This document shows, piece by piece, positions 41,288 to 50,924 of a stretch of DNA of 64,000 bases (positions are counted from its first letter, which is position 1; each line of letters begins with the position of its first letter). A program made the translations under genes and the position numbers. Under the pieces are notes generated by a model that was not told where the DNA came from, made no database searches, and saw only the letters and a list, made by a program, of their open reading frames with translations. The stretch comes from Microbacterium sp. Bi121 (GTDB lineage: Bacteria; Actinomycetota; Actinomycetes; Actinomycetales; Microbacteriaceae), in assembly GCF_918698005.1 (NCBI RefSeq), contig NZ_CAKKLJ010000001.1, positions 372,001 to 436,000 on the forward strand, written 5' to 3'.

Positions 41288-42214
41288 GTGAGTTTCGTCG
41301 TCACCGTCCCCTCCGCACGTTTCGCCGAGCACCTCGGCGCGCTCCCCGACGGAGTGGAACTCGAGCTCTGGGATATGCAGACCCCTGCACCGCGCCAGAG
41401 GATCGACATCGTGGTGGCCCCGTATCTCAGCAGCACGCAGCTGCTCGGCAACGTCGCAGGTCTCGAGGTCGGGCTCGTGCAGAGCCAGTCGATCGGGTAC
41501 GACGGCGTCGAAGGCGTGCTGCCCGACGGCATCCCGTTCGCGAACGCCGCGAGCGTTCACGAGGCATCCACCGCCGAACTCGCGGTCGCACTGACCCTCG
41601 CCGCCCAGCGCCAGCTGCCCCGATTCGTGCTCGCCCAGCAGAGCGGCGAGTGGTCGCCGGTGTTCGCCGAGAGCCTGGCCGACCGCAAGGTGCTGCTGGT
41701 CGGATTCGGCGGGGTCGGCGAGGCGATCGCGCTGCGTCTCGAGCCGTTCGAGGTCGACCTGACCGTGGTCGCCCGCACAGCCCGCCCCGTGTGGCACGAG
41801 CGCCTCGGGCGCGTGCAGGTGCACGCGATCGAGGAGCTGCCCGACCTCGTCGCGGATGCCCAGATCGTCATCCTGACGCTGCCCGGCGGTGCCGCGACCC
41901 ACCACCTCTTCGACGACGAGATGCTCGCCCGCCTGGCCGACGGCGCCCTGCTCGTCAACGTCGGCCGCGGAACACTCATCGACACCGATGCGCTGGCACG
42001 CGAGAAGGGTCGCATCCGTGCGGCGCTCGACGTTCTCGACCCGGAGCCGCTCCCCGCCGAGCACCCGCTGTGGACCACCGAGGGCGTCCTCATCGCACCG
42101 CATGTGGGCGGAGCATCCACCGCGATGAACCCGCGCATCGCCCGCCTCATCCGCAAGCAGATCGAACGGATGCTGCGCGGCGAGACCCCGGCGAACATCG
42201 TCATCGGCGGCTGA
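41288..42214 (+). CDS. D-isomer-specific 2-hydroxyacid dehydrogenase
   Basis: NAD(P)-dependent dehydrogenase of 308 residues. The nucleotide motif LLVGFGGVGEAIALRL is near 137-152; the catalytic Arg is in LVNVGRGTLID (about 223), the Glu in LDVLDPEPLP and the His in IAPHVGGAS. The N-terminal catalytic domain is short. Start GTG 41288 lies 6 nt after a TAGGGT box. It is transcribed alone toward the alpha-glucosidase gene. Phosphoglycerate- or hydroxypyruvate/glyoxylate-type substrates are possible; sequence does not decide. Confidence 0.9.
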   Translation: MSFVVTVPSARFAEHLGALPDGVELELWDMQTPAPRQRIDIVVAPYLSSTQLLGNVAGLEVGLVQSQSIGYDGVEGVLPDGIPFANAASVHEASTAELAVALTLAAQRQLPRFVLAQQSGEWSPVFAESLADRKVLLVGFGGVGEAIALRLEPFEVDLTVVARTARPVWHERLGRVQVHAIEELPDLVADAQIVILTLPGGAATHHLFDDEMLARLADGALLVNVGRGTLIDTDALAREKGRIRAALDVLDPEPLPAEHPLWTTEGVLIAPHVGGASTAMNPRIARLIRKQIERMLRGETPANIVIGG

Positions 42215-42259
42215 TCCTGAGCACCTCTCGAACCGATTCGATCCGCGATCTAGCGCACC

Positions 42260-42280
42260 TGTAAGCGTTTGCAGTAGGCT
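42260..42280 (+). promoter_or_regulatory. Leaderless promoter with LacI-type operator, alpha-glucosidase gene
   Basis: TGTAAGCGTTTGCA (42260-42273), a near-palindrome of the MalR/CcpA type, abuts the -10 box TAGGCT (42275-42280). The ATG follows 7 nt later without a ribosome binding site. Repressor binding would cover the spacer; the LacI gene downstream is the likely repressor. Confidence 0.7.
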
Positions 42281-42287
42281 CGTCCCC

Positions 42288-43961
42288 ATGACAGAGCTCG
42301 AACAGTTCGCCGCGCCCGGCTCCGAGTGGTGGCGCAGTGCCGTGATCTACCAGATCTATCCGCGTTCCTTCGCCGATGCCTCCGGCGACGGCATCGGCGA
42401 CCTGCCGGGGATCACGAGCCGCCTGGACTCCCTCAAGGAGCTCGGCATCGACGCGATCTGGCTGAGCCCCTTCATGACCAGCCCGCAGAAGGACGCCGGG
42501 TACGACGTCGCCGACTACCGCGATGTCGACCCGCTGTTCGGCACCCTGGCCGACTTCGATGAGATGCTCGCGCAGGCCCACGCCCGTGGCATCCGGGTCA
42601 TCGTCGACCTCGTCCCGAACCACTCCTCCGACCAGCACGTATGGTTCCAGCAGGCCCTGCAGGCGGCACCAGGCAGCCCGGAGCGCGCGCGCTACATCTT
42701 CCGCGACGGCAACGGCGAGAACGGCGAGCTGCCCCCGAACAACTGGGAGAGCGTGTTCGGCGGCGGGCAGTGGACTCGCGTCACCGAACCGGACGGCACC
42801 CCCGGCCAGTGGTACCTGCACATCTTCGACCCGTCGCAGCCCGACTTCGACTGGACGAACGAAGAGGTCCGCGAGGAGTTCCGCGGCGTCCTGCGCTTCT
42901 GGCTCGACCGCGGCGTCGACGGCTTCCGCGTCGACGTGGCGCACGGCATGATCAAGGCCGACGGACTGCCCGACTACACGCCCCCGATCGAGGCCGACTC
43001 GATGGGCGGCGGCGAGGAGGACGTGCCGTACTGGGGTCAGGACGGCGTGCACGACATCTACCGCGACTGGCACCAGGTGCTCGCCGAGTACGACGGCGAC
43101 CGCGCCCTGTGCGGCGAGGCGTGGCTCCCCACGCTGAAGAAGACCGCGCTGTGGGTGCGTCCGGACGAGATGCACCAGACGTTCAACTTCCCGTACATGA
43201 TGACCGAGTGGGACGCTGAGAAGATCGGCGACATCATCCGCGAATCGCTCGACGAGTTCGGCTCGGTCGGAGCGCCCAGCACCTGGGTGCTGTCGAACCA
43301 CGACGTCATCCGGCACGCGTCGCGCCTGGCGCTGACGGCCGACAGCCCGCAGGGCGACGGCATCGGGCCGCTGTCCGCTGGCAAGCCGGACCAGGCCACC
43401 GGGCTCGCCCGCGCGCGCGCCGCGACGACCGTGATGCTGTCGCTGCCCGGGTCCTCGTACCTGTACCAGGGCGAGGAGCTCGGACTGCCTGAGGCCATGG
43501 AGATCCCCGACGCGTTCCGTCAGGACCCGACGTGGTTCCGCACGAACGGCGAGCGCTACGGCCGTGACGGATGCCGCGTGCCGCTGCCGTGGGAGGCCGC
43601 CGCTCCGGCGTTCGGCTTCAACACCACCGGCGACTCGTGGCTGCCGCAGCCGGCCGAGTGGGCATCCTTCGCCCGCGACGCCGAGGCGTCGGATGCGACA
43701 TCCACCCTCAACCTGTACAAGCACCTGCTCACCCTGCGTCGCGAGCGCGAGCTCGGCATCGGCTCGCTGGTGTGGGAGGACCTCGGCGCGAGCGCGGTCG
43801 CCTTCCGCCGAGGCGACCTGCACGTCGCGGTCAACCTCGGTGCAGAGCCGCTCGAACTCGGCGAAGGCGTGGCCTTCGTCGCGCAGAGCCAGCCGTTCGA
43901 GGGCACGGCGCTGCCGACCGACCACGCAGCCTGGTACACGCTGTCCACCACGAAGGCCTGA
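42288..43961 (+). CDS. GH13 alpha-glucosidase (oligo-1,6-glucosidase/maltase type)
   Basis: Cytosolic alpha-glucosidase of 557 residues, usual for GH13 subfamily enzymes. The TIM barrel starts WWRSAVIYQIYPRSFADASGDGIGDLPG (14-41). Catalytic residues: nucleophile Asp216 (GFRVDVAHG), acid/base Glu277 (CGEAWLP) and transition-state Asp339 (SNHDV). DLVPNHSSDQH (107-117) is conserved region I. A C-terminal beta domain ends the protein. It would release glucose from imported maltose or isomaltose oligomers. Followed after 9 bp by its probable LacI repressor. No importer lies next to it. Confidence 0.95.
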   Translation: MTELEQFAAPGSEWWRSAVIYQIYPRSFADASGDGIGDLPGITSRLDSLKELGIDAIWLSPFMTSPQKDAGYDVADYRDVDPLFGTLADFDEMLAQAHARGIRVIVDLVPNHSSDQHVWFQQALQAAPGSPERARYIFRDGNGENGELPPNNWESVFGGGQWTRVTEPDGTPGQWYLHIFDPSQPDFDWTNEEVREEFRGVLRFWLDRGVDGFRVDVAHGMIKADGLPDYTPPIEADSMGGGEEDVPYWGQDGVHDIYRDWHQVLAEYDGDRALCGEAWLPTLKKTALWVRPDEMHQTFNFPYMMTEWDAEKIGDIIRESLDEFGSVGAPSTWVLSNHDVIRHASRLALTADSPQGDGIGPLSAGKPDQATGLARARAATTVMLSLPGSSYLYQGEELGLPEAMEIPDAFRQDPTWFRTNGERYGRDGCRVPLPWEAAAPAFGFNTTGDSWLPQPAEWASFARDAEASDATSTLNLYKHLLTLRRERELGIGSLVWEDLGASAVAFRRGDLHVAVNLGAEPLELGEGVAFVAQSQPFEGTALPTDHAAWYTLSTTKA

Positions 43962-43970
43962 CACCGGCCC

Positions 43971-44975
43971 ATGGTCAGCATCGATGAGGTCGCGCGTCTG
44001 GCCGGGCTGTCCACGGCCACGGTCTCGCGCGCCCTCAGCGGTCGCGGCTACGTGTCCGCCGCATCCCGCGAACGCGTGACGATCGCGGCTCGGCAGCTCG
44101 GCTACGTGGTGTCCTCGCGGGCGTCGAGCCTGGCGTCAGGACGCACGCGCAACGTCGGCGTCGTGGTGCCGTTCCTCGACCGCTGGTTCTTCAGCACGGT
44201 GCTCTCGGGTGTCTCGAGTGCGCTCATGCGTCAGGGCTACGACATCACGCTGTACAACATCACCGCCGACGAAGCCGTCCGCAAGGACGTCTTCGACGTC
44301 GCGCTTCGTCGTCAGCGGGTGGATGCCGTCATCGCGGTCGCCATCGAGCTCGACGAGGAGGAGACGGAGCAGCTGCTCGCACTCGACCTGCCGGTGATCG
44401 CGATCGGCGGGCCCAACCCGCGGCTCGACACTCTGACCGTCGACGACTTCGCGCTCGCGCGCCTGGCCACAGAGCATCTGCTGGCACTCGGCCACACCGA
44501 GATCGCGCACATCGGCGCGAACCCGGAGTTCGACATCGACTTCCACATCCCCACGAACCGCAGGCTCGGTTTCGAGCAGGCGCTGGCGGATGCCGGAATC
44601 ACGCCGAAGTCCGCGTATCTCGAGCCGGCCGACTTCACGGTCGACGGCGGGTATCGAGCGGCGAAGCAGCTGCTCGGGCGTCCTGGACCGCGCCCGACCG
44701 CTGTGTTCGCGGCGTCCGACGAGATGGCGATCGGAGCCGTCCTCGCGGCGCGCGACCTGGGCTATCGCGTGCCGGAGGATCTCTCCGTCGTCGGCATCGA
44801 CGGCCACGAGCTCGGCGAGTTCTTCCGACTCACGACGGTCGACCAGTTCCCTCTCGCGCAGGGCGAGCGGGCGGCGGATGCGGTGCTCGCGAAGCTCGAA
44901 GGCACGGACGATGCCGCCGCGCACGGCGCGCTGCCGTTCGAGCTCATCGTGCGGGGCACGACCGCGCGGCGCTGA
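43971..44975 (+). CDS. LacI-family regulator of alpha-glucoside utilisation
   Basis: Repressor of 334 residues: HTH SIDEVARLAGLSTATVSRALSGRGYVSAASRERV (3-37), hinge LASGRTRNVGVVVP (about 57-70), then the sugar-binding-like effector domain with FAASDEMAIGAVLAARDLGYRVPEDLSVVGIDGHEL near the end. The GH13 gene precedes it by 9 bp without a separate promoter, so it is autoregulated through the operator at 42260. The stop codon sits inside a 16-bp unit that is tandemly duplicated. Confidence 0.92.
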   Translation: MVSIDEVARLAGLSTATVSRALSGRGYVSAASRERVTIAARQLGYVVSSRASSLASGRTRNVGVVVPFLDRWFFSTVLSGVSSALMRQGYDITLYNITADEAVRKDVFDVALRRQRVDAVIAVAIELDEEETEQLLALDLPVIAIGGPNPRLDTLTVDDFALARLATEHLLALGHTEIAHIGANPEFDIDFHIPTNRRLGFEQALADAGITPKSAYLEPADFTVDGGYRAAKQLLGRPGPRPTAVFAASDEMAIGAVLAARDLGYRVPEDLSVVGIDGHELGEFFRLTTVDQFPLAQGERAADAVLAKLEGTDDAAAHGALPFELIVRGTTARR

Positions 44976-44991
44976 GACCGCGCGGCGCTGA
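44960..44991. repeat. 16-bp tandem duplication across LacI stop codon
   Basis: GACCGCGCGGCGCTGA occurs twice head-to-tail (44960-44975 and 44976-44991). The first copy contains the end of the coding region and TGA stop, the second is entirely non-coding. It looks like a recent slippage event. Confidence 0.9.
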
Positions 44992-45004
44992 GCGTTCTCG
45001 CGAG

Positions 45005-45646
45005 TCAGACGGAAGCCGGCCTCCGGTAGCGCCCCTGCGCTAGGACGGAAATCGCGATCGCAACCGCGAACCACGCCGCTCCGATCTGTCCCTCCGTCGC
45101 GATCCAGGTGACGATCTCACCGAGTGCGCCCTTCCCGAGCGTGAGACCGGCTGGCACGCCGATGAGCAGAACAGGAAGGCTCGCGGTCAGCAGCACGCAC
45201 AGCGCCACCGGCGCCCGCCGGGCACGGAGCATCGCGAGACCGACGAGGCTCGTGCCGGGATAGATCAGGTGTGCTCCGATGGTCAACGGGATGCCGACGA
45301 TGGCAGCAGCCCCGGTCAGGTCGTTCTGCACCGGTCCTGTCCCGATCGCGGCTGTTGCGATCGCGACCGCGTGACCGGCAGCCATGGCGCCCAGCCCGCT
45401 CCACACGAGCACCAGTCCCCATCGGAGAAGCCGTCCGCCCGCGACGTGGGCGAGCGCCGGGCGAACGCCGACGATCCCGAGGGCGAGGAGCAGGGCGCCG
45501 ACGAGTCCGATCGCGTTCTGGGTCACGAAGTCGGCCTTTCCCGGTGCAGTGGCACCCAGGATGCCGGAGCCGACGGCCGCGACCGTCAGGGCGCCCACCG
45601 CCAGCGCGATGATGCTCACCGGATGGGATCCGTGCTGTCTTTCCAT
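45005..45646 (-). CDS. Hypothetical membrane protein
   Basis: 213-residue protein with about seven hydrophobic segments (ALAVGALTVAAVGSGILG, NAIGLVGALLLALGIVGV, WGLVLVWSGLGAMAAGHAV and others) and short loops. I do not recognise a family. ATG 45646 (MERQHGSHPVS) is preferred to 45691 because the first membrane helix then follows directly; no good ribosome binding site is seen. It is convergent with the LacI gene and divergent from nhaA. Confidence 0.7.
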   Translation of the reverse strand: MERQHGSHPVSIIALAVGALTVAAVGSGILGATAPGKADFVTQNAIGLVGALLLALGIVGVRPALAHVAGGRLLRWGLVLVWSGLGAMAAGHAVAIATAAIGTGPVQNDLTGAAAIVGIPLTIGAHLIYPGTSLVGLAMLRARRAPVALCVLLTASLPVLLIGVPAGLTLGKGALGEIVTWIATEGQIGAAWFAVAIAISVLAQGRYRRPASV

Positions 45647-45780
45647 ACCCCGAAGGTGCCGCAGGGGCACCCCGTCGCACATCACCCGCATGGGCTATTC
45701 CGAGCGGGCACGGGTAGGCTGGGCGGCGGAGAGTCGGGAAGCCTGGTCGACATGAACTGCTGTCGACCCGAAAGGCGCTC

Positions 45781-47076
45781 ATGTCACCCGCTCGCATCCC
45801 CGGCATCCGCCGACTGTTCCCGTCCGCCTCCGCCGCGGAGTCGATCCGCATCGGCGCGATCCTCCGCAAGGAGACCGTCGGCGGCGTCCTGCTCGTCGCT
45901 CTCGCGGTCGTCGCGCTGGTATGGGCGAACTCGCCCTGGGCCGAGTCCTACTTCGCGATCCGCGATCTCGAGGTCGGGTACGAGCCGTGGCATCTGCGTC
46001 TGAGCCTGGGCGCATGGGCAGCCGACGGGCTGCTGGCGATCTTCTTCTTCCTCGTCGGCCTCGAACTCAAGCGCGAGTTCGTCAGCGGCGACCTCCGCCG
46101 CTTCAGTACGGCGGTCGTCCCGATCGTGGCGGCCGTCGGCGGCGTCGCGGTTCCCGCCGTGATCTACCTCGCCGTCACAGCCGGCTACGCAGAGGCCGCG
46201 AGCGGCTGGGCGATCCCCACGGCGACGGACATCGCCTTCGCTGTCGCCGTGCTGGCTGTGATCGGGTCGCACCTGCCGAGCGCGCTGCGCATCTTCCTGC
46301 TGACCCTCGCTGTGGTCGACGACCTGATCGCCATCGGCATCATCGCGCTGTTCTACACCGAGACCGTCGAGGTGGTGCCGCTGGTGCTGGCCCTCGTGGT
46401 GATCGCGGTGTACGGGCTGATCGCCCAGTTGTACCGCCGCTTCTTCCACATGCGTCCGACCGCGGCGTGGCTCGTGCTGCTGCCGATCGGAGTCATCGCG
46501 TGGGCGCTGCTGCACGCGTCGGGAATCCACGCGACGATCGCCGGCGTCCTCCTCGGCTTCACGATCCCGGTGCTGCACCGGAAAGCGGATCGCGGGGCGG
46601 AGGCCGGGCCAGGGCTCGCCGAGGTATTCGAACACCGATTCCGACCGCTGTCGGCCGGATTCGCCGTGCCGGTCTTCGCGTTCTTCTCCGCCGGTGTCGC
46701 GATCGGCGGCCCCGACGGCTTCGTCTCGGCCTTCTCCGACCCGATCGTGCTCGGAATCGTCCTGGCGCTCGTGCTCGGCAAGCCGCTGGGCATCACGGCG
46801 GCCACGTGGGCGATCACGCGCGTCCGGCGGGTCGACCTGGACCCTTCGCTGCGGTGGGTGGACATCGTCGGGGTCGGCGTGCTCGCCGGGATCGGCTTCA
46901 CGGTCTCGTTGCTGGTCGCCGAGCTCAGCTTCGCCGCGGGGAGCGAAGCGCACGATCACGCCAAGATCGCGATCCTCGCGGCCTCGGTCGTCGCGGCCGC
47001 GGGCGCTGCGGCACTGCTCGGCGTGCGCAATCGGCGTTTCCGCCGCGGCGATGCGTCCCGCTCTCAGGACGAGTGA
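45781..47076 (+). CDS. nhaA: Na+/H+ antiporter NhaA
   Basis: Secondary antiporter (431 residues, about 12 membrane segments) that expels sodium in exchange for protons. The ion-binding aspartate pair is in [13 protein letters not shown] (about 179-180), with the unwound-helix motif [15 protein letters not shown] before it and [14 protein letters not shown] after it. The N-terminus is cytosolic and slightly longer than in E. coli. An upstream TAGGCT (45715-45720) may be its -10 box, leaving a 55-60-nt leader; AAAGG lies shortly before ATG. It is followed by the convergent SulP gene with a 17-bp gap. Confidence 0.95.
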   Translation: MSPARIPGIRRLFPSASAAESIRIGAILRKETVGGVLLVALAVVALVWANSPWAESYFAIRDLEVGYEPWHLRLSLGAWAADGLLAIFFFLVGLELKREFVSGDLRRFSTAVVPIVAAVGGVAVPAVIYLAVTAGYAEAASGWAIPTATDIAFAVAVLAVIGSHLPSALRIFLLTLAVVDDLIAIGIIALFYTETVEVVPLVLALVVIAVYGLIAQLYRRFFHMRPTAAWLVLLPIGVIAWALLHASGIHATIAGVLLGFTIPVLHRKADRGAEAGPGLAEVFEHRFRPLSAGFAVPVFAFFSAGVAIGGPDGFVSAFSDPIVLGIVLALVLGKPLGITAATWAITRVRRVDLDPSLRWVDIVGVGVLAGIGFTVSLLVAELSFAAGSEAHDHAKIAILAASVVAAAGAAALLGVRNRRFRRGDASRSQDE

Positions 47077-47093
47077 CCGGGATCGGGATCCGA

Positions 47094-48590
47094 TCACGCG
47101 GGTGGGAACCCGCCGCTCAGCCGCCCGTGGAACAGCCCGCTCGCATCGTTGAGTCCGATGAGCTCCACGCGCTTGCCGTGCCGCGCGTACTTAGTCTCGA
47201 TGGCATCCAGTGCGGCGACCGTCGACGCATCCCACACGTGCGAGCGGGACAGATCGATGACGACGCGGTCCGGGTCGTCGATGTATTCGAACTGCGTGGT
47301 GAGATCGTTGCTGGAGGCGAAGAACAGCTCGCCGTCGACGGAGTAGTGAGCAGCATCCGCCGTCACCGTCCTCGTGACGGTCGCGAAGTGCGCGACGCGT
47401 CTGACGAACAGGACGGATGCCGCGATCACGCCGGCCACCACGCCGATCGCGAGGTTGTGGGTGATGACGACCGCGAGCACGGTCAGCAGCATGACCGCGG
47501 TCTCGCTCTTCGGCATCCGCTTCAGGGTCGAGGGCCGGATGCTGTGCCAGTCGAACGCCCCGACCGCGACCATGATCATCACGGCGACGAGCGCGGCCAT
47601 CGGGATCGTGGCGACGAAGTCGCCGAACACGACCACGAGCAGGAACAGGAAGACACCGGCGGAGAACGTCGAGATGCGGGTGCGGGCGCCGGACTCCTTG
47701 ACGTTGATCATGGTCTGGCCGATGACGGCGCATCCGCCCATGCCGCCGAAGATGCCCGACAGCATGTTCGCCACGCCCTGCGCCCACGACTCGCGGGTCT
47801 TGCGCGACCGGGTGTCGGTGATCTCATCGACGAGCTTGGCCGTCAGCAGTGTCTCCATGAGACCGACGACGGCCATCGCGAGCGCGAACGGGGCGATGAT
47901 CGTGAACGTCTCCCAGGTGAGCGGAACGTCGGGGATGAACAGCTGCGGCAGGCTGCGCGGCAGCTCTCCCTGATCGCCGACGGTCGGCACCTGGATCGCG
48001 AACACGATCACCACGCCCGTCACGATGATCACCGAGACCAGCGGTGCCGGGATCACCTTCGTGATCCGCGGCATGAAGATCATGACGAGGATGCCGAGCG
48101 CCACGAGCGGATACACCAGCCACGGCTTGTTCAGCAGGTGCGGCACCTGCGAGCTGAACACGAAGATCGCGAGCGCGTTGACGAACCCCGTCATGACGCT
48201 GCGCGGGATGAACCGCATGAGCTTCGCGACACCGAGAACGGCGAGCAGCACCTGGAAGACGCCGGCCAGCAGCACCGTGGCGATGAAGTAGTCGATGCCG
48301 TAAGTCGGCGCGACCGGCGCGATCACGAGGGCGACGGCTCCGGTGGCCGCGGTGACCATGGCCGGGCGTCCGCCGAGGAAGGCGATCGAGATCGCCATGA
48401 TGAACGACGAGAACAGCCCGACCTTGGGGTCGACGCCGGCGATCACCGAGAACGCGATTGCCTCGGGGATCAGCGCGAGGCCCACGACGAGACCCGCGAG
48501 GACTTCGCGGGTCAGGATGCGAGGGCTCTTCAGCGCCGTGAGGACGGATGGGTTCGGCCGGTAACGGGCGCGATCGTCGAGGGTGCTCAT
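47094..48590 (-). CDS. SulP family inorganic anion transporter with STAS domain
   Basis: 498-residue SLC26/SulP carrier. About 11-12 membrane segments start with LTREVLAGLVVGLALIPEAIAFSVIAGVDPKVGLF (16-50, the sulphate-transporter signature), and IFGGMGGCAVIGQTMINVKESGARTR is the conserved core. The cytosolic STAS domain is about 405-495 (VIDLSRSHVWDASTVAALDAI). ATG 48590 is chosen for GGAG 6 nt upstream. SulP proteins move sulphate, bicarbonate or other anions; the anion here is not decided. It stands alone between convergent nhaA and the end of the GH3 gene. Confidence 0.92.
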   Translation of the reverse strand: MSTLDDRARYRPNPSVLTALKSPRILTREVLAGLVVGLALIPEAIAFSVIAGVDPKVGLFSSFIMAISIAFLGGRPAMVTAATGAVALVIAPVAPTYGIDYFIATVLLAGVFQVLLAVLGVAKLMRFIPRSVMTGFVNALAIFVFSSQVPHLLNKPWLVYPLVALGILVMIFMPRITKVIPAPLVSVIIVTGVVIVFAIQVPTVGDQGELPRSLPQLFIPDVPLTWETFTIIAPFALAMAVVGLMETLLTAKLVDEITDTRSRKTRESWAQGVANMLSGIFGGMGGCAVIGQTMINVKESGARTRISTFSAGVFLFLLVVVFGDFVATIPMAALVAVMIMVAVGAFDWHSIRPSTLKRMPKSETAVMLLTVLAVVITHNLAIGVVAGVIAASVLFVRRVAHFATVTRTVTADAAHYSVDGELFFASSNDLTTQFEYIDDPDRVVIDLSRSHVWDASTVAALDAIETKYARHGKRVELIGLNDASGLFHGRLSGGFPPA

Positions 48591-48653
48591 GCGGACTCCA
48601 GGGGGAACGCCCCGAGTGGGGCAGGTCAACTGTAGTCCGGGGTTGCGTCGGAC

Positions 48654-50924
48654 TCAGGCGACGGTGAACGCCGCGTTCAGCAGCAGCTCTTCGCGGGAGC
48701 TCGGACCGACCAGCAGCGCGAACTCCCCCGCTTCGACGACGCGGGTGCCTGCGGCATCCACGATCGTGCACTCGGCGACCGGAAGCTCGATGCGCACACG
48801 CGCTGACTCCCCCGGCTGCAGCGACACCTGCCGGAACGTCTTGAGCTCCTTGTCGGTCCAACTGACGCTGGTGACGGCATCCCGCACGTAGACCTGCACG
48901 GTCTCGATGCTCGGCCGCGCGCCGGAGTTCGTGACGGTCACGTGCGCCGTGACGGTGTCGGACGCTGCGAGCGCAGCCTCCTCGATCACGAGGTCGTCGT
49001 ACGTGACGGTCGTGTACGAGAGCCCCTCGCCGAACGCCCACGCCGGCGCCTGGGTGAGGTCGGCGTAGCGGTCGCCGTGCTGGCCGCGGATCTGGTTGTA
49101 GTACGTCGGCTGCTGGCCGGCATGGCGGGCGAACGAGATCGGCAGGCGGCCCGTCGGTTCGATCGCGCCGGTGATGAGCTCGGCGATCGCCCGGCCGCCC
49201 TGCATGCCCGGGTTCGCGACCCACAGCACGGCAGCGGCGCGCTGGACGGATGCCGGCAGCACCAATGGCTTCGACGCCATGAGCACCACGATCACAGGCT
49301 TGCCGGTCTCGATCAGCGCGTCGAGCAGCTCGATCTGTCCGCCGATGAGCTCGAGCGTCGCCGTCGAGCGCCCTTCGCCGTAGAGCCCCTGCGCATCGCC
49401 GACGACGGCGACCACGGCATCCGATGCCGAGGCCGCGGCGACGGCCTCGGCGATCTGCGTCTCGTCGGCCGGGATCGGGCTGACCACCGGCGGTCGCGGC
49501 TGGCCATCGGGCCACGTGGCACCGGCGGGGTCGGGCTCGAGGCTCAGGATGTCGGCACCGCGGGCGTGCACGACCTCCCACGGTGCGATCTCGCGCAGTC
49601 CGTCGAGCACCGTCGTGATCATCTCGCGCGGCTGGCCGTCGAGCCAGCCGGCCTGGCCTGAGCCGCCGGCCCAGTCGCCGAGCTGCTCCTGCGCGTCGTC
49701 CGCCAGCGGGCCGACGACGGCGATCCGCTTCGTCGCTGAGGGCGAGAGCGGCCCACCAGGCGCAGCCGGCGAGAGCGGAAGAGTCCCGTCATTCTCGAGC
49801 AGCACGAGCGAACGCCGAGTGACCTCGAGGTTCAGCTCCGCGTGCTCGTCCGTGCCCACCAGGGCAGAGAGGTCGTCCCGGGGCGTCCGCGGGTCCTCGA
49901 ACAGGCCGAGTTCGAACTTCAGCGTGAGGATCCGCTCGACGGCGGCATCGAAGGCGTCCTCCGCGAGCATGCCCCGGGCCACGGCATCCAGCGCGCCCTC
50001 GAAGAACGCGGGCGTCGTCATGATCATGTCGTTGCCGGCCTTCACGGCGGCGGCTGCGGCATGCGTGATGTCGGGCTGGATATGCTGCTCCCAGACCATC
50101 CGGCCGACGTTGTCCCAGTCGGTGATGAGCGTGCCGGTGTAGCCCCACTCACCGCGCAGCACGTCGCTGAGCAGCCACTCGTTGAGCGTGATCGGCACGC
50201 CGTCCGTGGTCTGGTAGCCGAGCATGAACGAGCGGCATCCCTCGCGCGCCACGCGCTCGAACGGCGGCAGGAACCAGGAGCGCAGCTTCCGGCGCGAGAT
50301 GTCGGCCTCCGAGGCATCCCGACCGCCCTGCGTCTCGGAGTATCCGGCGAAGTGCTTGGCCGTCGCGAGGATCGCGCTCGGGTCATCGAGCCCTTCGCCC
50401 TGGTAGCCGCGCACCATGGCACTCGCGAGCTCGCCGATCAGGTGCGGATCCTCGCCGAAGGTCTCGTTGACGCGTCCCCAGCGCAGGTCGCGGGCGATGC
50501 ACAGCACCGGCGAGAAGGTCCAGTGGATGCCGGTGGCAGCGACCTCGACGGCCGTCGCCCGCGCGACCTTCTCGACGAGGCCTGCGTCCCAGGACGCGGC
50601 CATGCCGAGCTGGGTCGGGTAGATCGTGGCGCCAGGCCAGAAGGAGTGACCGTGGATGCAGTCCTCGCCGACGATCAGCGGGATCTGCAGGCGAGTGCGC
50701 AGCGTCAGCTCGCGCGCGGCGACGATGCGCTCCGGCGAGGTGTGCAGGATCGAACCGACGTTCCGACGCAGCACGTGGTCGTCGAGGTCGTCCCGCGCGT
50801 CGAGCTGCAGCATCTGCCCGACCTTCTCCTCGAGCGTCATGCGCCCGAGGAGGTCGGCGACGCGTTCGGAGATGGTGAGAGCGGTGTCTCGATACGGGTA
50901 GGTGTCGACGAGGGATTCAGTCAT
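48654..50924 (-). CDS. GH3 beta-glucosidase
   Basis: Cytosolic beta-glucosidase of 756 residues (no signal peptide). The (alpha/beta)8 domain has KHFAGY (substrate Lys190-His191) and the nucleophile Asp269 (LITDWDN); the alpha/beta sandwich follows, and the fibronectin III-like domain (about 650-745, VTVTNSGARPSIETVQVYVRD) closes the protein. It is the last gene of the oligosaccharide importer operon and overlaps the OppC gene by 8 bp. It would hydrolyse the imported beta-linked oligosaccharide, such as cellobiose, gentiobiose or laminaribiose. Confidence 0.94.
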   Translation of the reverse strand: MTESLVDTYPYRDTALTISERVADLLGRMTLEEKVGQMLQLDARDDLDDHVLRRNVGSILHTSPERIVAARELTLRTRLQIPLIVGEDCIHGHSFWPGATIYPTQLGMAASWDAGLVEKVARATAVEVAATGIHWTFSPVLCIARDLRWGRVNETFGEDPHLIGELASAMVRGYQGEGLDDPSAILATAKHFAGYSETQGGRDASEADISRRKLRSWFLPPFERVAREGCRSFMLGYQTTDGVPITLNEWLLSDVLRGEWGYTGTLITDWDNVGRMVWEQHIQPDITHAAAAAVKAGNDMIMTTPAFFEGALDAVARGMLAEDAFDAAVERILTLKFELGLFEDPRTPRDDLSALVGTDEHAELNLEVTRRSLVLLENDGTLPLSPAAPGGPLSPSATKRIAVVGPLADDAQEQLGDWAGGSGQAGWLDGQPREMITTVLDGLREIAPWEVVHARGADILSLEPDPAGATWPDGQPRPPVVSPIPADETQIAEAVAAASASDAVVAVVGDAQGLYGEGRSTATLELIGGQIELLDALIETGKPVIVVLMASKPLVLPASVQRAAAVLWVANPGMQGGRAIAELITGAIEPTGRLPISFARHAGQQPTYYNQIRGQHGDRYADLTQAPAWAFGEGLSYTTVTYDDLVIEEAALAASDTVTAHVTVTNSGARPSIETVQVYVRDAVTSVSWTDKELKTFRQVSLQPGESARVRIELPVAECTIVDAAGTRVVEAGEFALLVGPSSREELLLNAAFTVA

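Noticed and set aside
47073..47097. Hairpin between nhaA and SulP as a terminator
   Set aside because: The stem is imperfect (GTGACCGGGATC against GATCCGATCAC) and overlaps the SulP stop region, with no T-tract; too weak to list as a feature.
45921..48635. Very long plus-strand frame (about 900 codons) across nhaA and SulP
   Set aside because: It overlaps two well-supported genes, and its product is low-complexity Arg/Asp/His-rich sequence without domains.
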